A DNA stretch of 64,000 nt from Rhipidocladum racemiflorum (GCA_036346355.1 CM070580.1:31578874-31642873), one strand, 5' to 3'; shown: positions 1-11,680, counted from the stretch's first letter. Translations and numbers: made by a program. The notes: a model not told the origin generated them from the letters alone.

Positions 1-302
1 GAAAAAACGATATCATGGGGAAAAAGTGGTAGCTTTTATTTCTAGAACTCTCTCTCTCCTCCCGTCCGCTGTTGTCATCGGCCAATCCGATGAAATTCGC
101 TTCCGGCTATGACTCCTCTCACTACCGACGACCATCTTCCTCCTATTCTTGACGACGGCAACCCATTTGACGTCTCCGGGATTCGGACAGCACGGAATGA
201 GTAGATCAACAAGGTATCAGCGCTGTCTTCCTTGACATTAGCGTCATCTTCTCGTCCCGGTTTGGAGGAGCCATCGGCAGCAAGAGTATTAGAGTAGTGG
301 GA
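1..302. other. Unassigned sequence left of the hAT element
   Basis: This stretch lies outside the first recognisable transposon end. It has mixed composition with CT-rich runs. A minus-strand reading frame covers most of it but runs on into the hAT terminus, matches no family I recognise, and has no clear start context. I see no gene that can be supported. Confidence 0.4.
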
Positions 303-753
303 TAGGGGTGAAAACGGATCGGGTAATACCCGACACATGTTCTTATCCAGAGATAAATTTATCCGAAATTACGGGTATGGATTCGGGTACGGATTCGGAT
401 ACTACCCGGATAATTGTTGTTCGGATACAGATCGGATACAAGACGAAAAATACCCAACGAAAACGGATCGAATATGGGTACCCGGCGAATAAAATCAACC
501 GGGTACCCGGTGAAAACAGCGGCATAATTACCTTTGTGTCTGTAGTTGCAAGAGGGCAGTTCGGTATCACAGCGACTCGAAGTCCCTGCAAGTTTACCTG
601 CAGCCTTTCAAGACCTGCTGTTATATCTTCGGAAAGATTCATGGGTTCATTTTGTTAGAAATAAGGCAAGTGTGGCCCATTAATCTCTAATGCCAAAGCT
701 ATAAAGAATAGTACTATATTGCTAATTGAGAGAGGAGAGTACCAATTTAAAAG

Positions 754-1336
754 GGAGAGCTCTGAGTCATTTACTGAGAATTGAAACAGTAATTTGATGA
801 CAGCAGTTACTAGTGTATAATGGTGCTGTAACGGTCAATTTATTGACCGTTACTGATGCGAGGCTATAAGGTCTGGAGACGTCCAGACTGAGGAATAGTT
901 TTTTGCTCTGGCACTCGCGTTCATCACAAGTGTGACCTGTGTTGCGTCTTGGTGCTGCTCGTTCTTCGCCGACCTTCCTCTCGGCGTGCACCGCGAGGCA
1001 AGGAGAGCGGGATCTCCGAACCGTTGCCGCAGCGAGAACCTGCACGGGGGCGGCAATAAGGTTTCTGGGCAGCGCAAGCTAGCGACCGCTCGAAGCTTCC
1101 TCTGCGTCGACTACTTCCTCTCTACGGCCGTTAAACGCTCGCCTTTGCATCTTTTTCATCATCAAGCCCATCGTAAAAATTCTCGTATTTTCCCACTGTT
1201 CATCTCGTGCACAACGTTTCTAGATCTACTTTTCAGATACATGTGGTTTCTTTTGTCTAGCCTGTTGTTTTTTATGATTTTGGAATTATGGTTCATATTC
1301 AAATCTGAAATTAAAATAATACCTAGATATTCAACA
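754..1336 (+). repeat. 5' LTR of the copia element
   Basis: About 583 bp, homologous to 5593-6169. It ends in the same ATATTCAACA as the right copy. The most visible differences from the right LTR are short indels near 925 and 1075-1140. No good initiator-methionine primer binding site follows the LTR; only a weak TTGGTATTAT at about 1350 is seen. Confidence 0.85.
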
Positions 1337-1381
1337 ATCCAGAAACCTTATTGGTATTATTTGTGTGATTGTGATTCAGCA

Positions 1382-2401
1382 ATGGCTGGTGCAAGTAATG
1401 CCATGAAACCTGAGAGGTTCAATGGTCAGAACTTCCGTAGGTGGCTGACTAGAGCCAAGTTTTGGCTCATGTCTCTGGGTATATGGTGGGTGATTTTCCC
1501 TCAATACCCGCTTACGGATGAGGAGAATGCGCAGTTTGAGAATGCGAATAACACCGCATTGGGCTGCATTCTGACCATCTTGGCAGATCAGTTATACGAT
1601 GTGTATATGAATTACACATCTGCCACTGAGTTGTGGTTGGCTCTTGAACAAAAATATGCAGAAGCTGAGGCTGGTCGCTGGTTGTATACATGCGAGCAAC
1701 TATTCGATTTTACCATGGATGAGTCTAAATCGATTGTTGCTCAAGCGCATGACTTTCAGCTACTAGTGGGCGAGATTGCACATTTGGGATGTGCTTTACC
1801 TGCAAAATTCGTGGCTGCGGGCATTGTGGCTAAACTTCCCTCATCTTGGAGGAATTTTGCCACTGGTTTAAAACACAAGAGGGAAGAGATTTCAATTGAA
1901 GATCTCATTGCAGCTCTCGACGTGGAAGAAAAAGCCAGAGCCAAAGATGCACCAAAAACTTCTTCTCAGGAAACAAACAACGCAAATGTGATTGAGAAGA
2001 AGGGTGGCAGCAGCAACAACAAAGGCTTGAAACCAAACAAGAATACTAGCTTCAAGAAGAAGTTTGAGAAGAAAAATATGAAGAACATTACCTGTTATGT
2101 GTGCGGAAAAGATGGTCACATGGCTAAAGACTGTCGTTTCCGCAAAAACAAAGCAAATGAGCAAGGCAAGAAAATTGTCAACTTGACCATAAGTGAGGTA
2201 ACTACTTCAGGAGGGTATGGTAATTCTCCTGTTGTTTTTTCAGCATGTCAATCCACTGATTGGTGGGTTGATACTGGTGCAAATGTTCACGTATGTTCTG
2301 ATATATCTCTATTTTCTTCTTACCAGGCAGCAGGGGCTACCTCCGTCCTAATGGGGAACGGGTCGCATGCTTTTGTGCGTGGTGTTGGTGCAGTAGAATG
2401 A
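1382..2401 (+). pseudogene. copia gag and aspartic protease (broken pol)
   Basis: Reading from the ATG at 1382, the product starts with a UBN2-type copia gag (about residues 10-210), followed by a lysine-rich stretch and a CCHC zinc knuckle of the form C-x2-C-x4-H-x4-C near residue 240 (CYVCGKDGHMAKDC). A retroviral-type aspartic protease motif follows (WWVDTGANVHVCSD, catalytic D-T-G). The frame ends at a TGA at 2399-2401 inside the protease, where an intact polyprotein would continue to integrase. The open frame also extends upstream through the LTR, but the ATG at 1382 just after the LTR is the natural gag start. Confidence 0.85.
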
Positions 2402-2532
2402 AGCTCACTTCAGGGAAGACCGTCCGCTTGAGAAGCGTCTGACATGTGCCAACAATAAATAAGAATCTTGTTAGCGGTTCCCTATTATGTTGAGATGGCT
2501 ATAAGCTAGTATTTGAGTCTAATAAAGTTGTA

Positions 2533-3450
2533 ATGTCCAAGTTTGGAAACTTTATTGGAAAAGGTTATGAAAGCGGAGGCCTGTTCCGCTTAAGTGTACT
2601 GGAGTCTTGTTTAAATTTAAATGTTGCTACTCAAGTTAATAATTGTGAATCCAATGTTTGGCATTCTTGTTTATGTCATATTGGTTATGATACCATTGCT
2701 CGAATGTCCAGATTTGAAATAATTCCAAAATGTGATATTGTCAAAGAATCAAAGTGCTAATCTTGCGTGCAAGCAAAACAACCTCGGAAACCATTTAAGG
2801 GGTTAGAGGAAGAAAAGAATTTGGCACCATTAGATATCATCCATTCTGATTTGTGTGAGATGAATGGATTGTTGACAAAAGGAGGCAAAAGATATTTTCT
2901 AACTTTTATAGACGATGCAACACGTTATTGTTATGTGTATTTGCTGAAAACAAAGGATGAAGTTTTAAACTACTTCAAAATCTATAAAGTCGAGGTTGAG
3001 AACCAACTAGAAAAGAAAATTAAAAAGTTAAGGTCGTAGTGGAGGAGAGTATATCTCTCAGAATTCTCCCAATATTGTCTTGAGCATGGTATAATCCATG
3101 AAGTGACACCACCATACTCGCCTCAATCTAATGGGGTGGTGAGAGGAAAACCTGACACTAACAGACTTGGTGAATGCCATGTTGGAGAGTCTTTGGTATG
3201 TCTAAGTCATGGTGGGGGGAAGTTATCATAACAGCAACCTTTGTCCTCAACAGAGTAATTACTAAACGAAGTGAGATTACTCCGTATGAGGGATGGAAGG
3301 GGAGAAAACCAAATATCAATTTTCTGCGAACATGGGGGGTGTTTGGCTAAAGTCAATATACCATTGCAGAAAAAGAGAAAGCTTGGACCTAAAACAGTCG
3401 ATTGCATTTTTCTAGGATATGCACATAACAAGATCTGACCTATAGATTTT
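2533..3450 (+). pseudogene. copia integrase remnant
   Basis: Two segments in the same frame (2533-2760 and 2767-3039) are separated by a TAA at 2758-2760. They give the GAG-pre-integrase zinc-binding pattern (H...H, then C-x2-C around the stop) and then the integrase core with the first two acidic residues (H-S-D-L-C and F-I-D-D-A-T-R). The third catalytic glutamate is expected after P-Q-S-N-G near 3130, but a frameshift there disrupts it. Recognisable integrase sequence continues in changing frames to about 3450. It cannot encode an active enzyme. Confidence 0.8.
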
Positions 3451-3494
3451 TAGTAGTAAAATCAGATTCCCCTGAGATTATTGCTAACACAATA

Positions 3495-5315
3495 ATGGAA
3501 TCAAGAGATGCTTCTTTCTTTGAAAATATTTATCCAATGAGAGCATCAGTCTTTAATGAAAATATTTATCCAATGAGAGCATCAGTCTTTAATGAAAATT
3601 CTAAAACTTCTTATCTTCCACCTACTTCTGAGTTACCAAACATTGTTGAACCAGCTTGTGATGTCCCTGAGGAGGATAACAATATTGTCACAAATGAGGC
3701 TCTTCGCAGGAGCAAAAGACAAAGGGTTGAGAAAACCTTTGGTGATGACTTTATTGTATATCTTGTGGATGATGTGCCAAAAACTCTTTCAGAAGCTTAT
3801 GCATCACCTGATGTAGATTATTGGAAAGAGGTCATTCAGAAGTAGATGGATTCCATCATGGCTAATGGAACATGGGAGATCACTGAACTTCCTACTGGGT
3901 GTAAACCAGTTGGATGTAAGTGGATCTTTAAAAAGAAAATGAGGCCTGATGGTACTGTTGATAAGTATAAGGCAAGGCTTGTAGCCAACGGTTATACCCA
4001 GAAAGAAGGAGAGGATTATTTTGATACTTATTCTCCTGTTGCCAGATTAACTACCATTAGAGTGCTAATTGCATTAGCAGCTTCCTATGGTCTACACGTC
4101 CATCAAATAGATGTAAAGACAGCTTTCCTTAATGGAGAGTTGGAGGAAGAAATCTATATGGAGCAACCAGATGGTTATGCGATTACTGGACAGGAAAATA
4201 AAGTATGCAAATTATTAAAATCCTTGTATGGCTTAAAGCAAGCACCTAAACAATGGCACGAAAAATTTGATAAAACATTGACATCTGCTGGTTTTGCTGT
4301 GAATGAGGCGGATAAATGTGTTTACTATCGCTATGGTGGGGGTCAAGGAGTAATCTTGTGTTTGTATGTTGATGACATACTTATATTTGGGACCAACACT
4401 GCTATCATTGACGAGGTCAAGTCTTTCTTATCTAGTTGTTTTGATATGAAAGATATGGGTGAGGCAGATGTAATTCTAAATATTAAATTGATCAGAACCG
4501 AGAATGGGATTACTTTGAGTCAGTCCCATTATGCAGAAAAATTATTGAGCCGCTTCGGCTTTGAGAACTGCAAAGTAGCCCCAACTCCCTATGATGCAAG
4601 TGTAAAACTTCGCAAAAATAACGGATTAGGGAAAAATCAATTAAAATATTCACAAATTATAGGGTCCCTTATGTATTTATCTGGTGCAACAAGACCTGAC
4701 ATCTCATTTGCTGTGAGCAAATTAAGTCGGTTTACATTGAATCCGGGAGATGATCATTGGGAGGCTCTTGAGAGAGTGTTGCGCTATCTGAGAGGTACTA
4801 CCTCTTATGGAATTCACTATACTGGATACCCTCCGGTATTAGAAGGGTATAGTGATTCAAATTGGATCTCTGATGCAGATGAGATCAAAGCTACAAGTGG
4901 ATATGTGTTTACACTAGCGGGTGCTGCAGTTTCATGGAGGTCATGTAAACAGACTATATTGACGCGGTCAACCATGGAAGCTGAGCTTGTAGCACTAGAC
5001 ACAGCCGCTTTTGAGGCTGAATGGCTAAGAGAGCTTCTGTTGGACTTGCCATTGGTTGAGAAACCAATCCCGGCGATCCTAATGTATTGCGATAACCAAA
5101 CGGTGTTGATCAAGGTTATGAGTGCTAAGGATAATATGAAGTCCTCCAGACATGTAAAACGTAGGCTTAAATCTGTCAGAAAATTGAAATGCTCCGGAGT
5201 TATAGCTGTCAATTATATACGCACTGAGAAAAATCTGGCAGACCCTTTTACAAAAGGGTTAACAAGAAATACGATTTCTATTGTGTCGAAGGACATGGGA
5301 ATGAGGCCCATATGA
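3495..5315 (+). pseudogene. copia reverse transcriptase and RNase H
   Basis: The segments 3495-3842 and 3846-5315 are in one frame, separated only by a TAG at 3843-3845 where the family usually has a glutamine codon. The second part holds the full copia RT: the K-A-R-L-V-A-N-G-Y block, the D-V-K-T-A-F-L-N-G block and the catalytic Y-V-D-D-I motif near residue 178. It also holds RNase H with Y-S-D-S-N-W, the S-T-x-E-A-E-L block and a C-D-N-Q motif. A 36-bp in-frame tandem duplication (3522-3557 and 3558-3593) repeats 12 residues in the linker before RT. The stop at 3843 makes this a pseudogene as it stands. Confidence 0.85.
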
Positions 5316-5592
5316 GTTACTTCACAATTGTAACCCATCCTTTTGATCGGAGATCCCGTAAATTAGGTAATGGGAAAAACAAGTTGTGGTTGTAACAAGA
5401 GAGTACACTAAATCTACCCATGTTCTAAGTACTCTAATCTGTATGGAAGGCTGATTTAAAATCTTAATGTATTCTAGTGTCCTAATGAGAGGAAAAGGTA
5501 TCGGCCTACAGGATACCTGAAATGAATACACCTACTTGAGCCTAACTGTGAGGTCGCAGTTCACGAGAAAGGGGCATTCTCTAGAAAGCTCA

Positions 5593-6169
5593 TGAGAGCT
5601 CTGAGTCATTTACTAAGAATTGAAACAGTAATTTGATGACAGCAGTTACTAGTGTATAATGGTGCTGTAACGGTCAATTTATTGACCGTTACTGATGCGA
5701 GGCTATAAGGTCTGGAGACGTCCAGACTGAGGAATAGTTTTTTGCTCTGGCACTCGCGTTCATCCAGTGTGACCTGTGTTGCGTCTTGGTGCTGCTCGTT
5801 CTTCGCCGACCTTCCTCTCGGCGTGCACCGCGAGGCAAGGAGAGCGGGATCTCCGAACCGTTGCCGCAGCGAGAACCTGCACGGGGGCGGCAATAAGGTT
5901 TCTGGGCAGCGCAACTGCGCGACCGCTCGAGCTTCCTCTGCGTCGACTACTTCCTCTACGGCCGGTCGCTACTGCACTGCATCTTTTTCATCATCAAGCC
6001 CATCGTAAGAATTCTCGTTTTTTTCCCTCTGTTCATCTCGTGCACAACGTTTCTAGATCTACTTTTCAGAGACATGTGGTTTCTTTTGTCTAGCCTGTTG
6101 TTTTTTATGATTTTGGAATTATGGTTCATATTCAAATCTGAAATTAAAATAATACCTAGATATTCAACA
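5593..6169 (+). repeat. 3' LTR of the copia element
   Basis: About 577 bp, homologous to 754-1336. It begins TG and ends CA. A purine-rich tract lies at about 5565-5592, just before it, as expected for plus-strand priming. Confidence 0.85.
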
Positions 6170-6776
6170 CATTTTGCATCACAGTCCGGTATCACAGCTT
6201 CAGTTTCGCTACAATTGGCATCCAACCTTTGATCGATACAGACAGCTTCATGCATGTTCAGAGAGAGATATGCATGGTGTGAATTCCTTAATATAAACTG
6301 CAAGTAATCCAAACATGCACAAATTAAGTGGCAACAAATTAAGTGGCTTGAGACAAGAACAACTACTACTATTAACAGGGAAGTTAGCTTTAGCTAATAC
6401 ATGTGCTTGCGGTATGAGCATTTGCAAGGAGAATATGCCATTGTTTGCCTTTAATTTTTATCATATTCTTTGATCTTAGATAGTTTGCGTACTATTCGAC
6501 GAAGTACTCGTACGTATAATATTCGGTATTCATTTTCTACCCGTTCGTAAATAGCTAGTATCCGTATCCGTATCCTACCCGATTTTTCACTATCCGTATC
6601 CGTACCTGTATCCGAAAAAATAATTAGGGTATAATACAAGATGACCTACTATCCGACCATATCCGACCCGTTTTCACCCCTAGAGCGGAATGCGTGCCTT
6701 CGTGGGAGGCAGGAGCGGGCCTGCGACCGCTTGGGAGGGTGGATGTGGGCGATTGTGCACATCGGCGAGACAGAGC

Positions 6777-7377
6777 CACTGGCGTAGCCAGCAGTTGGCA
6801 CAGTTGGGCCACGGCCCAACTAATGCCCTGCGGTCCATTGTAAGCTTCGGCTCATTGTACGACATAAAATGCAACTTGGCAACTATATTGATGACATGAG
6901 AAAAGAGAACACCTTCAAAGATTTAAAAAGTCTAATTGAACTCTCAGTTAAGCTTGTTGAAACAAAGATGCATAATATTCATGATTTGGTGTACTTGCTT
7001 ATCAAATTGGTATTTCTTCTACCGGTGGCGACGGCAAATGTTGAAAGGGTGTTTTCTGCAATGAAGTTTGTCAAGAATAAGTTGAGAAATAGGATGTGTG
7101 ATAGTTTTTTTTGGATGATTGTCTAGTCACTTTCATTGAGCGAGACATGTTCTCCAAAGTGGATGAAGATTATATAATCGAGACTTTCATGGCTATTAGA
7201 AGGCATAAGCCTGACAAGAAGAAGAAGTAGTATGGTTATATTCTCTGAACGGTTGCAAAACCTTATTATTATATTTGTATTGTGCTTTTGATACATTATG
7301 TATTTATATGTTGTCCTGTTAGATATTTTTTTAAAAAAATTGGATCAACCTTAACTAAAATCCTAGCTAAGCCACTG
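6777..7377 (+). mobile_element. Tip100-type hAT deletion derivative
   Basis: The left end CACTGGCGTAGCCAG pairs with the reverse complement of the right end (CAGTGGCTTAGCTAG). Flanking 8-mers are gacagagc (6769-6776) and ggcagagc (7378-7385), 7 of 8 identical, which is a convincing hAT target duplication. The 601-bp element keeps only the 3' end of a transposase gene. Confidence 0.85.
6869..7230 (+). pseudogene. hAT transposase C-terminal (hATC) fragment
   Basis: The frame from 6869 gives the hATC dimerisation block, with L-P-V-A-T-A-N-V-E-R-V-F-S-A-M-K followed by the K-N-K-L-R-N-R-M segment. Near 7105 a run of T causes a frameshift. In the next frame the domain continues through L-D-D-C-L-V-T-F-I-E-R and a lysine-rich tail to a TAG at 7228-7230. 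Catalytic residues of the transposase core lie upstream in intact copies and are absent here. This is a non-functional remnant of a Tip100/zinc-finger MYM-like hAT transposase. Confidence 0.85.
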
Positions 7378-7797
7378 GGCAGAGCTCGGCGTTGGCGAGC
7401 GTGAGGAGGAAGATGGTTAGAGGAGGAGCTTGCAGTTTTCTTTCCCTTTTTCGGCGCTGGTACGACGAATCCGCGGAGTGCGCCTTGTGGGGCTTGCCGG
7501 CAAGTTCATACTCCACCTCTGTCACGTCCGGGCACTCGATGGATCACACGCTCGGCGCTCCTGCCAACCTTGCGTGACGTGTGTGCCACGCGTGGAGCCC
7601 ATGGTCGCTCTACTGTGCGCACAGCTGAGCTGCTCGTCGAGAAAGCTCAACAAGGTGTGCTCCTCGTCCACGAAGGTGGTGCAATGCCCACCTTGATGCC
7701 ATCCATCAAGAAGCATCCCCGCAGGGAGGGGACCCTCCCGCACGGCCGCCCTCAGCATCCCCGCGAGCCAGCGCGCCCTGTGCCGACTCTTCTTGCC

Positions 7798-8662
7798 AAG
7801 GTTCTAAATCTCGTTTCGAGTGAAATCTCGGAGGTGCTCGAAATCTAAATTTTCGGCGAGATTCGAAAATTTCGGACAAAATCCGAACGAATTACAAAAA
7901 CCAAATTTCAAATCCGGTATTTTTTCAACCGGGAAATTTGAGATCTCGGCCCACACTGAACCGACCCAAAAATGGTCCAAAACACGTCAAAATTTTTTGA
8001 ATTTTTTTGACACATTACTAATGTTTCCATAAAATTTTCAGATGATAATCAAGCATGAGGAATTTTTTAAAAATCTAACAGTGCCATTGTCCTGATAAAA
8101 GGGTTGACCACCAAATTTCAAACGAATGGAAAATGGTGCAAACCACATTAGAAACTTCTGAAAATTTTTATGAATGGTACTAACATATTCATAATATTCT
8201 CATAAAATTTTTAAATGATGATCAAGCTTTAGGAATTTAAAAAAATTCAAATAGTGCTACTAAAGACGAACCGACAAAACTCACCTGAATGAAAAATAGT
8301 ACAAATCACTTTAGAAATTTTTGAAAATTTTTGTGAATGGTCCTAATACATCCATAATATTCCCATCAAATTTTCAGATGATGATCAATCTTGAAAATTC
8401 GGATAGTCCTAACTGACAAATTGAACCGACCAAAAAATGGTCAAAAACATGTGAAAAAATTTTGAACTTTTTTTGGATGATCTTAACCCTAAATCCAATC
8501 AAATCCAATGCACAAAATTTAAAATTTGGAAAAAATCACAAAATTTCAACCGAAATCGCCGAGAAATCCGAAATTTAAATTTTTTAAATTTATTTGAATT
8601 TATTTATCCGGCGGGGATTTTGGCCGAGATTTCGGATTTCTGACCAAAATTTGAATCCCTGC
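7798..8662. mobile_element. Nonautonomous DNA element with AAATTTCGG-rich ends (hAT-like)
   Basis: An AT-rich block with repeated motifs such as AAATTTCGG and AAAATGGTCCAAAAC lies between ttcttgcc (7790-7797) and tccttgcc (8663-8670), 7 of 8 identical. The left end AAGGTTCTAAATCTCG resembles the reverse complement of the right end (GCAGGGATTCAAATTTTGG) only loosely. No coding sequence is present. The 8-bp duplication favours hAT; the superfamily is an inference. Confidence 0.6.
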
Positions 8663-8698
8663 TCCTTGCCCTCCTTCCCGCCGCACATCACCATCCTC

Positions 8699-9538
8699 CA
8701 GGGCCGTCTCAGAAATTTGGGGCTCCGGAGCGAAATGCAAATTGAGGCTCTAAACTTTGAAAAATTCATGTGTACTATAAATAAAAGCATACTTTCAGAC
8801 AATTATATAACTTCAATATGTGCTTTTTTTTTTACAAAAATTAGGAACATATCAAATATCAATGCTAAAAGAGTCAAGATAGTACTGACCTCATGTTCTA
8901 CTAAAAAGCATCATCCACCTAGTATTTCTTGAAATAAAATATTCAATTATATCTTCATAATTAATCTTCTCGAAAACATCATTTTCAAGTGCTATCATTG
9001 CCAACCCATTGAGTCTTTCTTGTGTCATAGTAGAACGCAAGTAGGACTTCAATAACTTGAGTTTAGAAAAGCTCCTTTCCGCAGATGCAACAGTAACCAG
9101 AATGGTTAACAAAATTCGATATGCAATAATAGCATGAGGATAAAAGGGACGCTTTTTCAAAAACTTCAGAATATCAAGAGGACCCATAGATTCCTTGAGT
9201 AAATCTTGAATGAATATTAACTCCCCCAAACAATTCCTGCCCATCAATATCTTTGTGTTCTCCACTCTTAAGTGCATCCTCAAGATTAACACAAGCAGCC
9301 ATCAAACTCTTATCATCCGAGGATCGCAGCCTATCTGAAGTAAACAAGAAACCAAAAGTGAACCTATAGCTTGATCAACAATAGGTATAAAATAATTGAT
9401 CCTAAATTACTCCTCTGCAGATTGTGACTCCACAGGGCACTCGCAAGTGGCCAGAAGCCAACTTCTAATTTGGGGGCCCTGTGCCGATTTGGGGCCATGT
9501 GCCGTTGCCCATATTGCACTTGGCCATCGATGGGTCTG
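8699..9538 (-). mobile_element. hAT deletion derivative with exact 8-bp target duplication
   Basis: The element is flanked by identical ccatcctc copies (8691-8698 and 9539-9546). Its left end CAGGGCCGTCTC matches the reverse complement of the right end (CAGACCCATCGA) at most positions. Inside, on the minus strand, is the 3' part of a hAT transposase gene. Removing the element restores the reading direction of the surrounding glycosyltransferase pseudogene. Confidence 0.85.
8891..9292 (-). pseudogene. hAT transposase C-terminal (hATC) fragment
   Basis: This 133-codon minus-strand frame ends in a clear hATC dimerisation domain. It has V-A-S-A-E-R-S-F-S-K-L-K, then K-S-Y-L-R-S-T-M and the helix ending in I-I-E-Y-F. 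Homologous sequence continues upstream to about 9330 in another frame (a segment reading N-L-E-D-A-L-K-S-G), so a frameshift is present near 9260. The N-terminal zinc finger and the catalytic core are absent. Like the element at 6777-7377, it has kept only the dimerisation end. Confidence 0.85.
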
Positions 9539-9581
9539 CCATCCTCGCAGCCACCTACACCGCGCCCTGGCTCACCCCACC

Positions 9582-9849
9582 AGGGTTTCGAATTTCGCTA
9601 AAATTTCATCAAATTTCGCTAATTTTTTGGTGAAATTAGGTTATTTAGGTAGGGTCCTAAAATTTTGTTTACCCCAGTTACATTTGATGGGTTCATTTCA
9701 ATTTTGTCCAAAATTTTAAATTTTGGTCGAAAATTGTCCAAAAATTCAAATTTTGTCAAAAAAATTCAGTTTTGGAGAGCCATTTCATCCCGAAATGACC
9801 AAATTTCGGTGGATACAGAAAAATATTTAAACCAAAATTTGAAACCTTG
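9582..9849. mobile_element. Short nonautonomous element, relative of 7798-8662
   Basis: 268 bp of AT-rich sequence with TTTCGAATTTCG and CCAAAATTT motifs. The left end AGGGTTTCGAATTT resembles the reverse complement of the right end (CAAGGTTTCAAATTTT). Flanking 8-mers accccacc (9574-9581) and tctccacc (9850-9857) match at 6 of 8 positions. No ORF of its own. It interrupts the glycosyltransferase pseudogene. Confidence 0.6.
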
Positions 9850-9956
9850 TCTCCACCATGATCTCCTTCTCCACATGGTACACCACCGGCTCCTTCACCT
9901 CGGCGCTCACGCCCATACCCAGCACCTCCACGGTCATCTTCTCAATTGGGAACTAG

Positions 9957-11680
9957 TGTAGTATCAAGGATAACCAACAAGAGAGAGTGAATACGAGGTT
10001 TTTAAAATTCTTTGGCTCTAAAGGCAATAACCTAGCAAATAATACTAGAATTGAGAACTACAACAATTAAGGCCTAAATCATTTAGGTTTTGCTAAGCGC
10101 ACCAACAATAGTAATCTAAGCAAATTACATAATACTAGAATTTAAGACAAGCACTTAGTATACTAGGAATGTAAATTTGCACAAATGAATAATAGAAAGC
10201 AAACCACAAGACAAGATGACACGATGAAAATTTTTTTCGTGGTCTCGGAGACTTGCTGCTCTTCCCTAATCCACATTAAAGAAGCATGATCCAATCAAGG
10301 TGGCTCCTTGCGTAAATGAGCATTCCCTCGATCACTATTGGTAGCTCTTCCCCTCTCCAGGTAGGCGAGCTCCGGCATTCATAAACACCGGGCCTTGTCA
10401 CAAGCTCCTTCGAGAAGGTCATCGGTTCTCACACGTCCAACTATCTAGGAAGCGGCAACCTCCAAGAGAATAGAGTGATGACGCTTGCTTGAAGTTGATT
10501 TAAGTGTCTGATTGGTTCAAACAATGAAATACACATTTGAATTCTCCTAACCCTCTTAAAGAGTGAATTTAATGCACAATGGGAGAGACGAGACTTGCTA
10601 GAGCTTAAATGTATTCAATGAGTCTCTAAGAAGCTTTATTGATGCAGGTGTAGTGATATTTATAGCCTCCACTAAGAATTCCAACCTTTGGGATCAAAGT
10701 TCTAAAAACTTCAGCACTTGCGGTACTACCAGCGTACAAAGCCCGGTAGTATTGCTCCCTGTCCAACGGTTGGATCAGAGCAATTAATGCAGTAGGTAAA
10801 AACCGTTACAGGAAGTCCGGTACTACCGATGCACAAAGTGCGGTAGTACCGTCTTTTGAATCATGATCGGCTAGAAAAAGGTGTCTCTCTATAAAATGAG
10901 TACCGGCATTAAATTTGCGGTACTACCGAACCCCGGTAGTATCAACTATTTCACTGCGGTAGTATCGGCACTAAAAATATAGAAAAAACCCGCTCAAAAC
11001 ACCCCTTTTCTGAAAAATAACTACCATGCAAACTTTCGGTACTACTGACCTCAGGTAGTACTGCCTTTTACACATCGGTAGCTCCGGCTATAGAAAACTC
11101 ACAAAAAGTGGTGCTTCTACTAAAAAGCTATCGCTCAATTGCTCGGTACTACCGCACCTGCGGTACTACTGCATTTAGCATTGTGGTAGCGCTAGCTCAA
11201 AGAGAAGAGGCAAAGCGCAAAGAGTTGCTCTCTGGAAAACATCTACCGTTGTATAAAACCCAGTACTACCGCATTTTGCACTACGGTACTACTGGCTTTA
11301 CTTTAAATGCAAAAACAATCTTTTAGTGCCAAGACCAAATGCAACTAGGAATGATTTTGAGCCAATTGACCTTAATCAATTAAAATTAGTATGCATCACT
11401 CCCTATTGATAGTATAACATCTATTTCAGCAAACCGATCTTTTACTCCTAACTCCGAGATCAGTAAAATTACATAAAGGGGTCATAACTAAAATTGTATC
11501 TTGACTTCAAGCTCTTAGTCTTCTTTTTCTTGACCCATTTAGCTCACAACATTTTCCTTTTTCCATACTCCACGATAGAGACCAACCTATCCTCATAAAC
11601 TCAAGAGAAATCGCTAGTCCTTTAGCGTGATTGTCATTAATTACCAAAATCAAATGAAATTAGGGGCCTAAAATGCTTCA
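9957..11680 (-). mobile_element. Solo copia-type LTR, 1.7 kb
   Basis: Read on the minus strand, it starts TGAAGCATTTTAGG and ends in GATACTACA, with a TATAAATA box at about 10,660. It resembles the LTR at 17,807-18,725 in its 3' third. U3 contains many CGGTACTACCG-like motifs (10,720-11,300). The flanks actag (9952-9956) and acttg (11681-11685) agree at 4 of 5 positions. No internal region or second LTR is attached. It sits inside the glycosyltransferase pseudogene just after the PSPG box. Confidence 0.75.

Larger units (their letters stand above)
754..6169 (+). mobile_element. Degenerate Ty1/copia LTR retrotransposon
   Basis: Two direct LTRs (754-1336 and 5593-6169, roughly 95% alike by eye) enclose gag, aspartic protease, integrase, reverse transcriptase and RNase H in copia order. 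The right LTR starts TGAGAGCTCTGAG after a purine-rich tract and ends CA. The left LTR has lost its initial T. No matching 5-bp target duplication was found (aaaag against cattt), which suggests decay or exchange between elements. The coding region has at least two in-frame stops, frameshifts in and after the integrase, and a stop after the protease. It is a dead copy, although the RT-RNase H part remains open. Confidence 0.9.
303..6682. mobile_element. Nonautonomous hAT (Ac/Ds-like) element, split by a copia insertion
   Basis: The left end begins TAGGGGTGAAAACGG and the right end is its reverse complement; 20 of the first 22 positions match. Subterminal DNA on both sides is rich in short GGATACGG/CCCGG-type repeats, typical of Ac/Ds-like elements. 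The flanking 8-mers are tagtggga and gagcggaa, 5 of 8 identical, so the target duplication is weak. Without the internal copia element the hAT would be about 960 bp. No transposase is visible inside it, so it is probably a deletion derivative. The two ends could in principle belong to different insertions, given the poor duplication. Confidence 0.65.

Noticed and set aside
75..338. 87-codon minus-strand ORF
   Set aside because: Extends into the hAT terminus and has no recognised similarity; insufficient to call a gene.
4817..5212. 131-codon minus-strand ORF
   Set aside because: Antisense shadow of the copia RNase H coding region; no motif of its own.
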